DNA from: an uncultured Pseudomonadota bacterium
GTDB taxonomy: Bacteria > Desulfobacterota_B > Binatia > UBA9968
Direction: 5' to 3'
Assembly: GCA_946478635.1 (NCBI GenBank)
Contig: CAMLCX010000103.1
Coordinates: 1-12,118 of the forward strand
DNA: 12,118 bases
Positions 1-8,838 of this stretch are shown here, piece by piece (within the stretch, counting starts at the first letter, position 1; each line of letters begins with the position of its first letter). Below the pieces are notes generated by a model. It worked only from the letters and a program-made list of their open reading frames with translations, was not told the origin of the DNA and did not search any database. The position numbers and the translations under genes are program-made.

Positions 1-30
1 CGGAGGAGGGAACCCTGCAGCTGAAAAAGT

Positions 31-107
31 TGGTGGGCCCACCTGGACTCGAACCAGGGACCAACCGGTTATGAGCCGGTGGCTCTAACCAACTGAGCTA
101 TGGGCCC
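31..107 (-). tRNA. tRNA with CAU anticodon, probably tRNA-Ile2 (lysidine-modified) rather than tRNA-Met
   Basis: Read on the minus strand this is a complete 77-base cloverleaf. The acceptor stem GGGCCCA pairs with TGGGCCC, the D arm is AGCTCAGTTGGTTAGAGC, and the T arm is CCTGG-TTCGAGT-CCAGG. A73 is followed by an encoded CCA (31-33). The anticodon loop CTCATAA (69-75) gives anticodon CAU at 71-73. Acceptor pairs C4-G69 and C5-G68 match the pairs recognised by TilS in E. coli tRNA-Ile2, whereas E. coli elongator tRNA-Met has U4 and A5. In E. coli the tRNA-Ile2 gene ileX lies just beyond rpoD and mug, so the position also fits. If so, C34 becomes lysidine and the tRNA reads AUA. Elongator tRNA-Met is the alternative. 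The initiator is unlikely because the 1-72 pair is G-C. Five T residues follow the CCA directly (minus strand). Confidence 0.93.
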
Positions 108-113
108 CGCGGG

Positions 114-134
114 GAATTTTGGATTTTGAATTTT
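114..134 (-). repeat. Three tandem AT-rich 7-mers upstream of the tRNA
   Basis: On the minus strand the sequence reads AAAATTC, AAAATCC, AAAATTC as three consecutive heptamers, ending 7 bases before the tRNA 5' end. It is the most AT-rich stretch in this part of the window. It could be a leader or promoter-spacing element, or a short slippage product. A TAAAAT box lies slightly upstream on the same strand, but I see no -35 element at a good distance. Confidence 0.6.
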
Positions 135-175
135 CGGTTGCGGATTTTACGCTGGCAGCTCTGCGGCCCTTTTGC

Positions 176-198
176 AAGCTCGCCAGCTCAGGCGAGCT

Positions 199-199
<1 letters not shown>
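176..199 (-). terminator. Hairpin directly after rpoD; possible weak terminator or processing site
   Basis: A perfect 9-bp inverted repeat, AAGCTCGCC / GGCGAGCTT with a 6-base loop, begins at the last base of the rpoD stop codon. On the minus strand it is followed by GCAAAAGG rather than a run of T, so it is not a classical rho-independent terminator. The tRNA lies 68 bases further on the same strand, so the hairpin may separate the mRNA from the tRNA, stabilise the rpoD 3' end, or terminate partially. Confidence 0.45.
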
Positions 200-2073
<1,874 letters not shown>

Positions 2074-3812
2074 TCTAGCATCCTTTCTCTCTTCGCTTTC
2101 TCATCGTTCTGTTCCTCGGCGGCGCGAATTGCAATGCGCAGATCGCGCTCCAGGCCTTTGACATGCCGGCGCCGCATGTGGCTCAGGCAATCGTCCACCA
2201 TGCGCGCGCATTCGGCGTCGCTCAGACTTTCGCGCTCAAGCGACAATGCGGCCATATCGCTGGCCAATTCCGCAGGCAGGCTTTCGAGCAACGCGGCCAC
2301 GTCGATGCTTTGTTGTTGCTGCCACTGCGCGACAATGTCGTCAACCACCCTGCCCCACTTGGGACCGAACCACCGGCGCACTTCCGGCTTGCGCGCCACC
2401 CCTTCGAGCGCCGCCGGCAAGCGCAGCATCAGGCTCACCAGCGCTCTTTCCGCGACCTCTTCGCGGCCCTGCTCGGGTGCGCCGGGTAGGGCGCTCTGGA
2501 CCCGAACCGGAGCCCAGCGCCCCGGCGGCGTCACTTTTGGGCGCCGCAAAACTTCTTCGCGAATTCCCAAGATATCGCCCGCGCGCCTGGCGAGCAAGTC
2601 GACTTCGAAAACGTTGGTGACCTTGGCCAGGATCCGGCTCACTTCGCTGGCGATCTGACTTTTTCCTTCGAGAGTTTTGCCATAGCGCAATTCGAGCCAC
2701 GAGAAGTAATAGTCGGCCAGCGGCACGGCTTGCTCCAGCACCGCCTCCAGGGCGGCCTTGCCTTGGCTCCGAACAAAGCTATCAGGATCCTCGCCCTTGG
2801 GCAAAAAGGCGGCCCGGCCCAGAAGGCCCGTTTCAAGAAAAATCTCGAAGCTGCGCGCGGCCGCTTTGCGTCCGGCATCATCGCCGTCGAACAGGGCGAT
2901 GATGTTTTTGGTATAGCGCGACAGCACGCGCACGTGATCGGCGCTCAGCGCCGTGCCGAGGGTCGCCACGGCATAAGGCACATCGTGCTGCGAGAGCGCG
3001 ATCACGTCGAGGTAGCCTTCCACGACGACGACGCGGTCCGCTTGGCGGATGCCCTCTTTCGCCTGGTACAGGCCGTAGAGCGTCGAGCCCTTGTGAAACA
3101 GCGGCGTTTCACTGGAATTGAGATACTTGGGCAAAGCGTTATCGAGCACGCGGCCGCCGAAAGCGATGACTTTCCCCGCCGGACTCACGATCGGAAAAAT
3201 CACCCGCGCAAAGAATTTCTCGTAGAACTTTTGCGGCCCGCGCTGTCCGATCAGACCCAGACGATAGGCATCCCCCGTGGAAACATTTTCCTGGCTGAAC
3301 AGCTTGAAGAGATGGGAACCGGTTTGCGGCGCGTAGCCGAGCATGAACTTTCGCGCCGTCGCTTCATCCACGCCGCGCGCTTTCAAATATTGCAATGCCC
3401 TGCGACCTTCGGCATGATCGAACAGTATTTTTTGATAATGGAGCGCGGCGCGCTCGTTGACGCGGTAGAGTTTTTCCCGTTCGCCGCTTTCCTGAGCATT
3501 GCGGCCGCCGCCCTGGTATTCCACCGCGATGCCGTAACGTTTGGCCACGCGCTCCACCGCCTCGGGGAAAGAGAGATGATCGTAGTTCATGAGAAAGTGA
3601 AAAACGCTGCCGCCGGACTGACAGCCGAAACAATGGTAGATTCCCTTTTCTTCGCTGACCGTAAAGGAGGGCGTCTTTTCGGCGTGAAAAGGGCAAAGGC
3701 CCAGGTGGTTGCGGCCGGCTTTTTTAAGGGTCACATGATCGGAGATGACCTCGACGATGGAGGCGCGCCGGCGGATCTCGGCGATTTTATCCTGGCTGAT
3801 CATTGATGAAAG

Positions 3813-4346
3813 CTACAGCCGGGAAGCAGCCGCGCCCGCATTGGGCTTGGCATCTTCGCCGGAAAATACCTTCTTCTTGCCGAAGAGAACAAGATCTTGT
3901 CCGAGTTTAGCGAGCGGAGGCGCCAGATAAGAACTCTCCACGTTTGCGCGCGTCGGTGCGGGCAGCAGCGCGGTCGAGCCCAGAAAAAAGACCGCCAGGG
4001 CGGTAATCGCGGCGCCCTTGCCCATGCCGAGGGCGATGCCGCCGGTCCGATTCAGGGTTTTCAGGAAAAGCAATTTTTCCGAGCGATGCAGCAACCAGCC
4101 TGCGAGATTGAGAAGAAAGTAAACGACGAAGAATACCGCCACGAAGGAAACGCCCTTTAGCAGCAACGGCGACATTTTCCAATATCGAGAGATGAAGGCG
4201 GCGATCTCTTGATCATACGCGACGGCGATCATGAATCCGGCGAAAAGGCCGGCCAGGGAAAAAAATTCCCTGAAGAAGCCCCTGAAAAAGCCCCGCAACC
4301 CGAACAAGGCGAAAACGCCAAGAAGAATCAAATCCACCCAGTTCAC
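3813..4346 (-). CDS. cvpA: CvpA family inner-membrane protein
   Basis: About 177 residues from the proposed GTG start. CvpA family proteins are small inner-membrane proteins, first known from colicin V production in E. coli; their biochemical role is poorly defined. Four hydrophobic segments are visible (approximate residues from the GTG): 5-18 and 25-42, then 60-80 (a VSFVAVFFVVYFLLNLAGWLL segment) and 105-125 (ALGMGKGAAITALAVFFLG). The GFFRGFFREFFSLAGL stretch between the first two is typical of the family. I chose the GTG because it gives the family-typical N-terminus MNWVDLILL and has AGGCGG nine bases upstream. An in-frame ATG at 4409 would add 21 residues lacking family character and would run across a strong hairpin. 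The gene lies between yqeY and dnaG, cotranscribed with both. The start is moderately certain, the family call strong. Confidence 0.88.
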   Translation of the reverse strand: MNWVDLILLGVFALFGLRGFFRGFFREFFSLAGLFAGFMIAVAYDQEIAAFISRYWKMSPLLLKGVSFVAVFFVVYFLLNLAGWLLHRSEKLLFLKTLNRTGGIALGMGKGAAITALAVFFLGSTALLPAPTRANVESSYLAPPLAKLGQDLVLFGKKKVFSGEDAKPNAGAAASRL

Positions 4347-4371
4347 TGTCGGCAACCGCCTGACGACCTGC

Positions 4372-4397
4372 GTCGCGTTTCGCTTCGAAACGGCGAC
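4372..4397 (-). other. Stable RNA hairpin in the yqeY–cvpA intergenic region
   Basis: On the minus strand GTCGCCGTTTCG-AAG-CGAAACGCGAC forms an 11-bp stem with one bulged base and a 3-base loop. It ends 25 bases before the proposed cvpA GTG. No T run follows, so it is not a standard terminator. In the E. coli rpsU–dnaG–rpoD operon a partial terminator lies between rpsU and dnaG. This hairpin sits in a comparable place and could attenuate or direct RNA processing, but that role is inferred. Confidence 0.5.
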
Positions 4398-4500
4398 ACA
4401 CTTCGACATGCCAACCGGTCCGGCGCTTCTCTCGACGATCGTTACAGGTAATTAACTATTGGATACGCCCGGTCAACGCAAGCGCCGGCGCCGGCCGAAA

Positions 4501-4947
4501 CTATCCTTCGAGAAGTCCCTTGGTCAATTCGCTGACGCGCTTGCCATCGCTTCGGCCGGCAACCTTGGGCATGACCAGTTTCATGACCTTGCCAAGATCC
4601 TGAATGCCCTTGGCGCCCGCCTCGGCGATGCAAGTTTGAATTACTTTTTTGACATCCTCTTCGGAAAGCTGTTGCGGCAAGAAGCGTTTGAGAACCACGC
4701 ACTCGGCGTCTTCGTTCTGCGCCAAATCCTCGCGCCCGCCCTTGCGATACAGTTCGCTCGCCTCAACCCGCTGCTTGCAAAGGGTCGTGATGATTCGCTG
4801 AATTTCTTCGGTGCTTAACACGTTGCGAACTCGTATTTCTTCGTTGTGCAGCGCCGAGAGCAGAAGCCTGAGCGTTGAAAGCGTGACCCGATCGCCACCC
4901 TTCATCGCCTGTTTCACAGATTCCTGAATCTCGGCTTTAAGTTCCAT
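4501..4947 (-). CDS. yqeY: GatB/YqeY domain protein
   Basis: A 148-residue protein that is entirely a GatB/YqeY domain, resembling the C-terminal tRNA-binding domain of the GatB subunit of the tRNA-dependent amidotransferase. Stand-alone YqeY proteins are widespread and commonly encoded next to rpsU; their exact role is not established. Visible family features are the N-terminal helix MELKAEIQESVKQAMKGGD, TLSTLRLLLSALHNEEI (about residues 22-38), the FLPQQLSEEDV segment (about 89-99) and a C-terminal DLGKVMKLVMPKVAGRSDG motif (about 117-135). Length is normal for the family (about 150). The ATG lies 26 bases after the rpsU stop with only a weak Shine-Dalgarno (GGGTAGTGGG). It is probably the second gene of the operon. 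A GC-rich palindrome, GCCGGCGCCGGC, lies just after the stop. Confidence 0.95.
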   Translation of the reverse strand: MELKAEIQESVKQAMKGGDRVTLSTLRLLLSALHNEEIRVRNVLSTEEIQRIITTLCKQRVEASELYRKGGREDLAQNEDAECVVLKRFLPQQLSEEDVKKVIQTCIAEAGAKGIQDLGKVMKLVMPKVAGRSDGKRVSELTKGLLEG

Positions 4948-4973
4948 GACCCACTACCCGGCGGCACAACCTA

Positions 4974-5168
4974 CTAGAACGAATGACGCACTCGGCGCAG
5001 AGCGCGCTTTTTTGCGGCAATCGCCTTTTTTTTCCTTTTAACGCTGGGCTTTTCGTAATGTTCTCGCTTGCGTAGTTCAGCGAGAATACCGGCCTTTTCG
5101 CAGAGCTTTTTGAAGCGTCGAATGGCACTTTCTATGGATTCATTTTCTCGAACTCGGACTCCTGTCAT
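4974..5168 (-). CDS. rpsU: 30S ribosomal protein S21
   Basis: A 64-residue, very basic protein of the small ribosomal subunit, needed for efficient initiation. The sequence has the S21 pattern: [18 protein letters not shown], then [21 protein letters not shown], then a Lys/Arg-rich C-terminus ending RRVRHSF. An open frame continues 52 codons upstream, but the ATG at 5168 is clearly the start. It gives the family-typical N-terminus and length, and GGGGGTGA lies 8 bases upstream, the best ribosome-binding site in the window. A sigma70-type promoter lies just upstream. It is the first gene of the rpsU–yqeY–cvpA–dnaG–rpoD operon, as in the classical macromolecular synthesis operon. Confidence 0.97.
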   Translation of the reverse strand: MTGVRVRENESIESAIRRFKKLCEKAGILAELRKREHYEKPSVKRKKKAIAAKKRALRRVRHSF

Positions 5169-5215
5169 AGAATCAATCACCCCCGATCCAAGCGGACCGT
5201 TTATGTCCGGCGATG

Positions 5216-5243
5216 ATTCTAGCGCATTTGCCTTCCAAGTCAA
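5216..5243 (-). promoter_or_regulatory. Sigma70-type promoter of the rpsU operon
   Basis: On the minus strand TTGACT (5238-5243) is separated by 16 bases from TAGAAT (5216-5221), each matching 5 of 6 consensus bases. The predicted transcription start is near 5209, giving a leader of about 40 bases before the rpsU ATG. It should drive rpsU through rpoD, so the housekeeping sigma factor would transcribe its own gene. Confidence 0.8.
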
Positions 5244-5404
5244 GCAATTCACTTGAAAAATGAACACTTTGGAGGCACTTGACGAATCCTTCAGCAGGCC
5301 CAGAGCGCAGCCGGAAAAAGGCACAGAACCGGCGAAAAATCAGCCGCGCTGTTGCGTCGAGGCAGCGGTTTGGTTTCGATCCGTCTCGCGCGGCAATAAA
5401 AGCT

Positions 5405-6133
5405 TTAAGGCGACCCGAGTTTTTGAAATTTTTCCGGAAAGTCCGAGATCAAGCCCTGCACGCCCATGGCAATGAACGCTCTCATGTCGCGCAACTCGTT
5501 CACCGTCCAGACATACACGTCGAGTCCCTCCTCCCATGCGGCGGCGAAAAATTCACGAGTGGCGAGATCTTTCTGGACATGGATCGACGTCGGCGCCAAC
5601 CGGCGTGCCGCTTCGAACGGATCCTCTCTAACGCCTTTGCCGAATATCAGCCCGAGCGACGCCTCGGGCGCGAGCTCGCGCACGCGGCCGAGCGAGCGAT
5701 AGTCGAAGGACGCCACGATGGTACGATCCAGATAATCATAGTGGCTCAGGATGAAAAGTATTTTGATCTCGATGCCGGGGAGCGATTTGGGAAAGTTTTT
5801 TATTTCCAAACAGAGATCGGCTTGACCGGCCAGGACCTCCAGGGCTTCCTCCAACGTCAGTATGCGCTCGCCGAAAAATGACTTCTTGCGCCACTGTCCG
5901 ATATCGAGCTTCTTGAGTTGGGCGAGCGTCTTGGCGCGCAACGGGCCGCGCGCGCCCGTTGTGCGGCGCAACTGTTCGTCGTGAAAGACGACGACATGCC
6001 CGTCCCGGCTCATTTGGCAGTCGAGTTCGATCATGTCCGCGCCCGCTGCAATCGCTTTGGCGAAAGCCAGGCGAGTGTTTTCCGGAAACTGGCCGGAGGC
6101 GCCCCGATGGGCAATTTTTTTGAAGCCCGCCAT
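5405..6133 (-). CDS. Glycerophosphodiester phosphodiesterase (GDPD family, UgpQ-like)
   Basis: A 242-residue TIM-barrel enzyme that hydrolyses glycerophosphodiesters to sn-glycerol 3-phosphate and an alcohol. The N-terminal catalytic signature is complete: HRGASGQFPENT gives H9, R10 and E18; MIELDCQ gives E36 and D38; VVFHDEQL gives H51, the second catalytic histidine. Later strands carry CLEIKNF (metal-binding region) and the C-terminal VYVWTVNE and GLISDFPE motifs typical of the family. There is no signal peptide, so it is probably cytoplasmic, as UgpQ is. The ATG gives the normal N-terminus, though GAGG lies only one base upstream and is too close to be ideal. It lies 72 bases after tlyA, beyond that gene's terminator, so it needs its own promoter. 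I see only a weak TATAGG box at 6150-6155. The substrate is not predictable. Confidence 0.95.
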   Translation of the reverse strand: MAGFKKIAHRGASGQFPENTRLAFAKAIAAGADMIELDCQMSRDGHVVVFHDEQLRRTTGARGPLRAKTLAQLKKLDIGQWRKKSFFGERILTLEEALEVLAGQADLCLEIKNFPKSLPGIEIKILFILSHYDYLDRTIVASFDYRSLGRVRELAPEASLGLIFGKGVREDPFEAARRLAPTSIHVQKDLATREFFAAAWEEGLDVYVWTVNELRDMRAFIAMGVQGLISDFPEKFQKLGSP

Positions 6134-6185
6134 GCCTCGAACGCGAATGCCTATAGCGTTAATGCCGCGCGACGATCCGAGTCTG

Positions 6186-6214
6186 AAAAATAATTCCGGT
6201 TGAGGTTAACCGGA
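6186..6214 (-). terminator. Rho-independent terminator of the ispA–dxs–tlyA operon
   Basis: On the minus strand TCCGGTT-AACCTC-AACCGGA forms a perfect 7-bp stem with a 6-base loop, followed by ATTATTTTT. The left arm contains the last tlyA sense codons, and the TAA stop spans the arm/loop boundary, so the terminator is built into the end of the gene. Confidence 0.8.
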
Positions 6215-6943
6215 GGCGCGCAGATAAATCAAGAATTCTTTATTGCCCTTGGGCCCGAGCAATGGCGATTCGGCAACGCCGGCCACTTCGTAACCGATGG
6301 CCGCGGCGCATTGCCGAATCTCGCCGATCACGCGCGCATGCTCATCGGCAGAGCGGACCACGCCCCCTTTGCCGACTTTGCCTTTGCCCACTTCGAACTG
6401 AGGTTTGATGAGCGCGATGACGTCGTGGCGCGCCGGCAAAAGCCTCTTGACGCAAGGCAGGACTAACTTGAGCGAAATGAAAGAAGCGTCGATGGTGGCC
6501 AGATCGGGCGTATCCGGCAAGGAGCGCCGATCGAGATAACGGATATTGGTCTTTTCGAAAACGACCACCCGCGGATCGTTGCGCAGTTTCCAATCCAACT
6601 GGCCATAGCCCACATCGACGGCAACCACGCGCGCCGCGCCGTGGGCGAGCAAGCAATCGGTAAAACCGCCGCTCGACGCGCCAACATCCAGCGCCGTCTT
6701 GCCGGCCACGTCGACGGAGAAAACGCTTAGTGCTTTTTCGAGCTTGAGCCCGCCCCGGCTGACGTAACGCGCTTTGGGTTTAACGCGGATGGTGGCGGCG
6801 TTGTCGATCAGACTGCCCGCCTTGGTCGCCGCTTGATCGTTGACGAGCACATCACCCGCCAGAATTTTGCGCCGGCCATCTTCACGGCTATCCACCAGCC
6901 CGCGCTCAAGCAGCAACAGATCTAAGCGCTGCCTCTTTCCCAT
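6206..6943 (-). CDS. tlyA: TlyA family rRNA 2'-O-methyltransferase (S4 domain + FtsJ-like domain)
   Basis: A 245-residue protein. The N-terminal S4-type RNA-binding domain (about 5-65: RLDLLLLERGLVDSRE ... KILAGDVLVND) is followed by an FtsJ/RrmJ-type SAM-dependent methyltransferase domain. KTALDVGASSGGFTDCLL is SAM motif I; VDVGYGQLDWKLRND, IDASFISL and IKPQFEVGKG are characteristic of TlyA. Family members methylate ribose of a 23S rRNA cytidine (C1920), and some also a 16S cytidine (C1409). This protein ends at LGPKGNKEFLIYLRASG and lacks the roughly 20-residue C-terminal tail of the M. tuberculosis enzyme, which favours the shorter TlyA type; that assignment is inferred. An open frame continues 26 codons upstream inside dxs, but the ATG at 6943 gives the family N-terminus. 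The start overlaps the dxs end by 22 bases. GGGAGG lies very close to the ATG. Confidence 0.94.
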   Translation of the reverse strand: MGKRQRLDLLLLERGLVDSREDGRRKILAGDVLVNDQAATKAGSLIDNAATIRVKPKARYVSRGGLKLEKALSVFSVDVAGKTALDVGASSGGFTDCLLAHGAARVVAVDVGYGQLDWKLRNDPRVVVFEKTNIRYLDRRSLPDTPDLATIDASFISLKLVLPCVKRLLPARHDVIALIKPQFEVGKGKVGKGGVVRSADEHARVIGEIRQCAAAIGYEVAGVAESPLLGPKGNKEFLIYLRASG

Positions 6944-8838
6944 CCCTCCCTGCTTCGCTTCTTGCCGCGCCGAACCATCTGCAAGACCGCCTGGGCGATC
7001 GCATCCTTGTCGAAGCCGCACATTTTCCTGAGCTCGTCCTGGGTGCCGTGGGGAATAAAGCGGTCCGGCACGCCGAGCCGGCGGGTTTCGACGCCGGTGA
7101 TCCCCTCGTCGGCGAGAAACTCGATGACCGCGCTGCCGAAGCCTCCCGATATCACGTGATCCTCAACCGTGAGCAAGCGCGGCACGCGAGTCAAAAGCGC
7201 GCCCAGCAGTTCCTTGTCGAGCGGCTTGACGAAGCGCGCGTTCACCACCGCGGCGTTGATGCCGAGGGGCGCCAAATCCTGGGCCGCCCTGAGCGCCGGC
7301 ACCACCGTATGGCCGATGGCGGCGATCACGATATCGCTTCCCTCGCGCAGCAATTCCGCCTTGCCGATCTCCAAGCGCTGGTGCTCGCCGTCGAGCGCCA
7401 CGCCCCAGCCCTCGCCGCGCGGATAGCGCAAGGCGATCGGACCGCCATGGTCCACCGCGGTGGCGAGCATGTGCTGCAGCTCATTCTCGTCTTTAGGCGC
7501 CATCACGACAATGTTCGGCATCGGCCGCAAATAAGAAAAATCAAAAACGCCATGATGGGTCGGGCCGTCGGCGCCGACCAATCCGCCGCGATCGAGCGCG
7601 AATACCACATGCAGATTTTGCAGGCAGACATCGTGCAGGATTTCATCATAGCCGCGCTGCAAAAACGTCGAGTAGATCGCAACCACCGGGATGAAGCCCT
7701 CGGTCGCCATGCCGGCGGCAAAGGTGACCGCGTGCTGCTCGGCGATGCCGACATCGTAGGTGCGCTGTGGAATTTCGCGTCCGAGCTTGTCGATTCCGGT
7801 GCCGCTGCCCATCGCCGCCGTGATGCCGACCACCTTCGGGTTGGCTCTGGCGATGCGCACCAGGGATTGGCCGAAAATCTCCGTGTACGTCGGCACCGGC
7901 CCTTTCTCTTTCTTCGCCTTGCCGGTGAGCACGTGGAACGGCGTGACGGCGTGAAACTTGATGGGGTCCGCTTCCGCGGGGGCGTAACCCTTGCCCTTTT
8001 TCGTCAGCACGTGAACAAGGGTGGGCCCGTCGACTTTCTTGACGTTTGCGAGCGTCTTCACCATCTCACTGATGTTGTGGCCATCGATGGGACCGACGTA
8101 TTGAAAGCCCAGGCTTTCGAAGAGAAAACCCGGAGTCACCAGACTCAAGAATGAGTCGCGCATTTTACGCGCCATGTGTTTCAAGTTTTCGCCGCTTGGC
8201 AAGCTCTTGAGCAGGGCCGACAAATTCTTCTGCAGCCGCACGCCCAGGTCGGTGGTGAACTGTTTGCTCAAAAACGACGATACCGCGCCGACTCGAGGAT
8301 CGATGAAATGTTCGTTATCGTTCAACACCACGATTAAATCGCGATCGAGATGACCGGCGGAATTCAACCCTTCGTAGGTCAATCCGGCGCTCAGGCCGCC
8401 GTCGCTGATCACCGCGACGACTTTGCGCCGGGAGCCCTCGAGATATTTCGCTTCCACCATGCCGAGCGCCGCCGAGATCGACGTGCCCGCGTGACCGGCG
8501 CCGAAGACATCGTATTCGCTCTCTTCCCGGCTGAGAAATCCGCTCAAGCCGCCGAGCTGGCGGATCGTCGCCAGGCGATTGCGCCGGCCGCACAGCAATT
8601 TATGCGCGTAGGCTTGATGACCGGTATCCCAAACAATGCGGTCGTCGGGCGTATCGAACACATAGTGAAGCGCCAGAGTCAGCTCCACAGCGCCGAGCGT
8701 GGAAGCAAAATGGCCGCCGACTTCGGAGACGACGGAAATGACTTCTTCTCTGATTTCCACCGCGAGCCGGTTCAACTCTTCGACCGAGAAGCGCCGGATG
8801 TCGCGCGGATAGTCAACCCCATCCAACAACCGTGTCAT
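6922..8838 (-). CDS. dxs: 1-deoxy-D-xylulose-5-phosphate synthase
   Basis: A 638-residue enzyme (E. coli 620) that condenses pyruvate and glyceraldehyde 3-phosphate, the first step of the MEP isoprenoid pathway. Thiamine diphosphate and Mg are cofactors. Key features: GGHFASTLGAVELT with H43, IVWDTGHQAYAHK (69-80), NDNE at 173-176, DVGIAEQHAVTFAAG with the catalytic Glu E367, GADGPTHHGVFD (422-433) and ALRYPRG. The thiamine-binding GDG motif reads SDG (145-147), and the segment after NDNE is HFIDPRVGAVS instead of the usual MSISPNVGALS, an atypical cofactor region in an otherwise intact enzyme. The ATG immediately follows the ispA TAA (TAAATG), with AGGAGAGG 8 bases upstream. A basic 16-residue C-terminal tail overlaps the tlyA start. 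With ispA it supplies C5 units for prenyl diphosphates. Confidence 0.97.
   Translation of the reverse strand: MTRLLDGVDYPRDIRRFSVEELNRLAVEIREEVISVVSEVGGHFASTLGAVELTLALHYVFDTPDDRIVWDTGHQAYAHKLLCGRRNRLATIRQLGGLSGFLSREESEYDVFGAGHAGTSISAALGMVEAKYLEGSRRKVVAVISDGGLSAGLTYEGLNSAGHLDRDLIVVLNDNEHFIDPRVGAVSSFLSKQFTTDLGVRLQKNLSALLKSLPSGENLKHMARKMRDSFLSLVTPGFLFESLGFQYVGPIDGHNISEMVKTLANVKKVDGPTLVHVLTKKGKGYAPAEADPIKFHAVTPFHVLTGKAKKEKGPVPTYTEIFGQSLVRIARANPKVVGITAAMGSGTGIDKLGREIPQRTYDVGIAEQHAVTFAAGMATEGFIPVVAIYSTFLQRGYDEILHDVCLQNLHVVFALDRGGLVGADGPTHHGVFDFSYLRPMPNIVVMAPKDENELQHMLATAVDHGGPIALRYPRGEGWGVALDGEHQRLEIGKAELLREGSDIVIAAIGHTVVPALRAAQDLAPLGINAAVVNARFVKPLDKELLGALLTRVPRLLTVEDHVISGGFGSAVIEFLADEGITGVETRRLGVPDRFIPHGTQDELRKMCGFDKDAIAQAVLQMVRRGKKRSREGWERGSA

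Noticed and set aside
2730..3806. Long plus-strand open frame (358 codons) opposite dnaG
   Set aside because: It is antisense to conserved dnaG motifs, has no recognisable domain, and follows from GC-rich codon bias on the opposite strand.
4443..4482. TTGACC-like -35 element between yqeY and cvpA
   Set aside because: No acceptable -10 box lies at 16-18 bases; the best candidates match only 2-3 of 6 positions.
4488..4500. GC-rich palindrome GCCGGCGCCGGC after the yqeY stop
   Set aside because: It has no T tract, and such palindromes are common at this GC content.
5335..5351. Possible terminator after the phosphodiesterase gene (CAGC-GCG-GCTG then ATTTTT, minus strand)
   Set aside because: The stem is only 4 bp with no extension, too weak to call, although some terminator is expected here before the rpsU promoter.
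7048..8154. Long plus-strand open frame (368 codons) opposite dxs
   Set aside because: Rich in His, Arg and Asp, with no hydrophobic core pattern or domain. It mirrors dxs codon usage and is a shadow frame.
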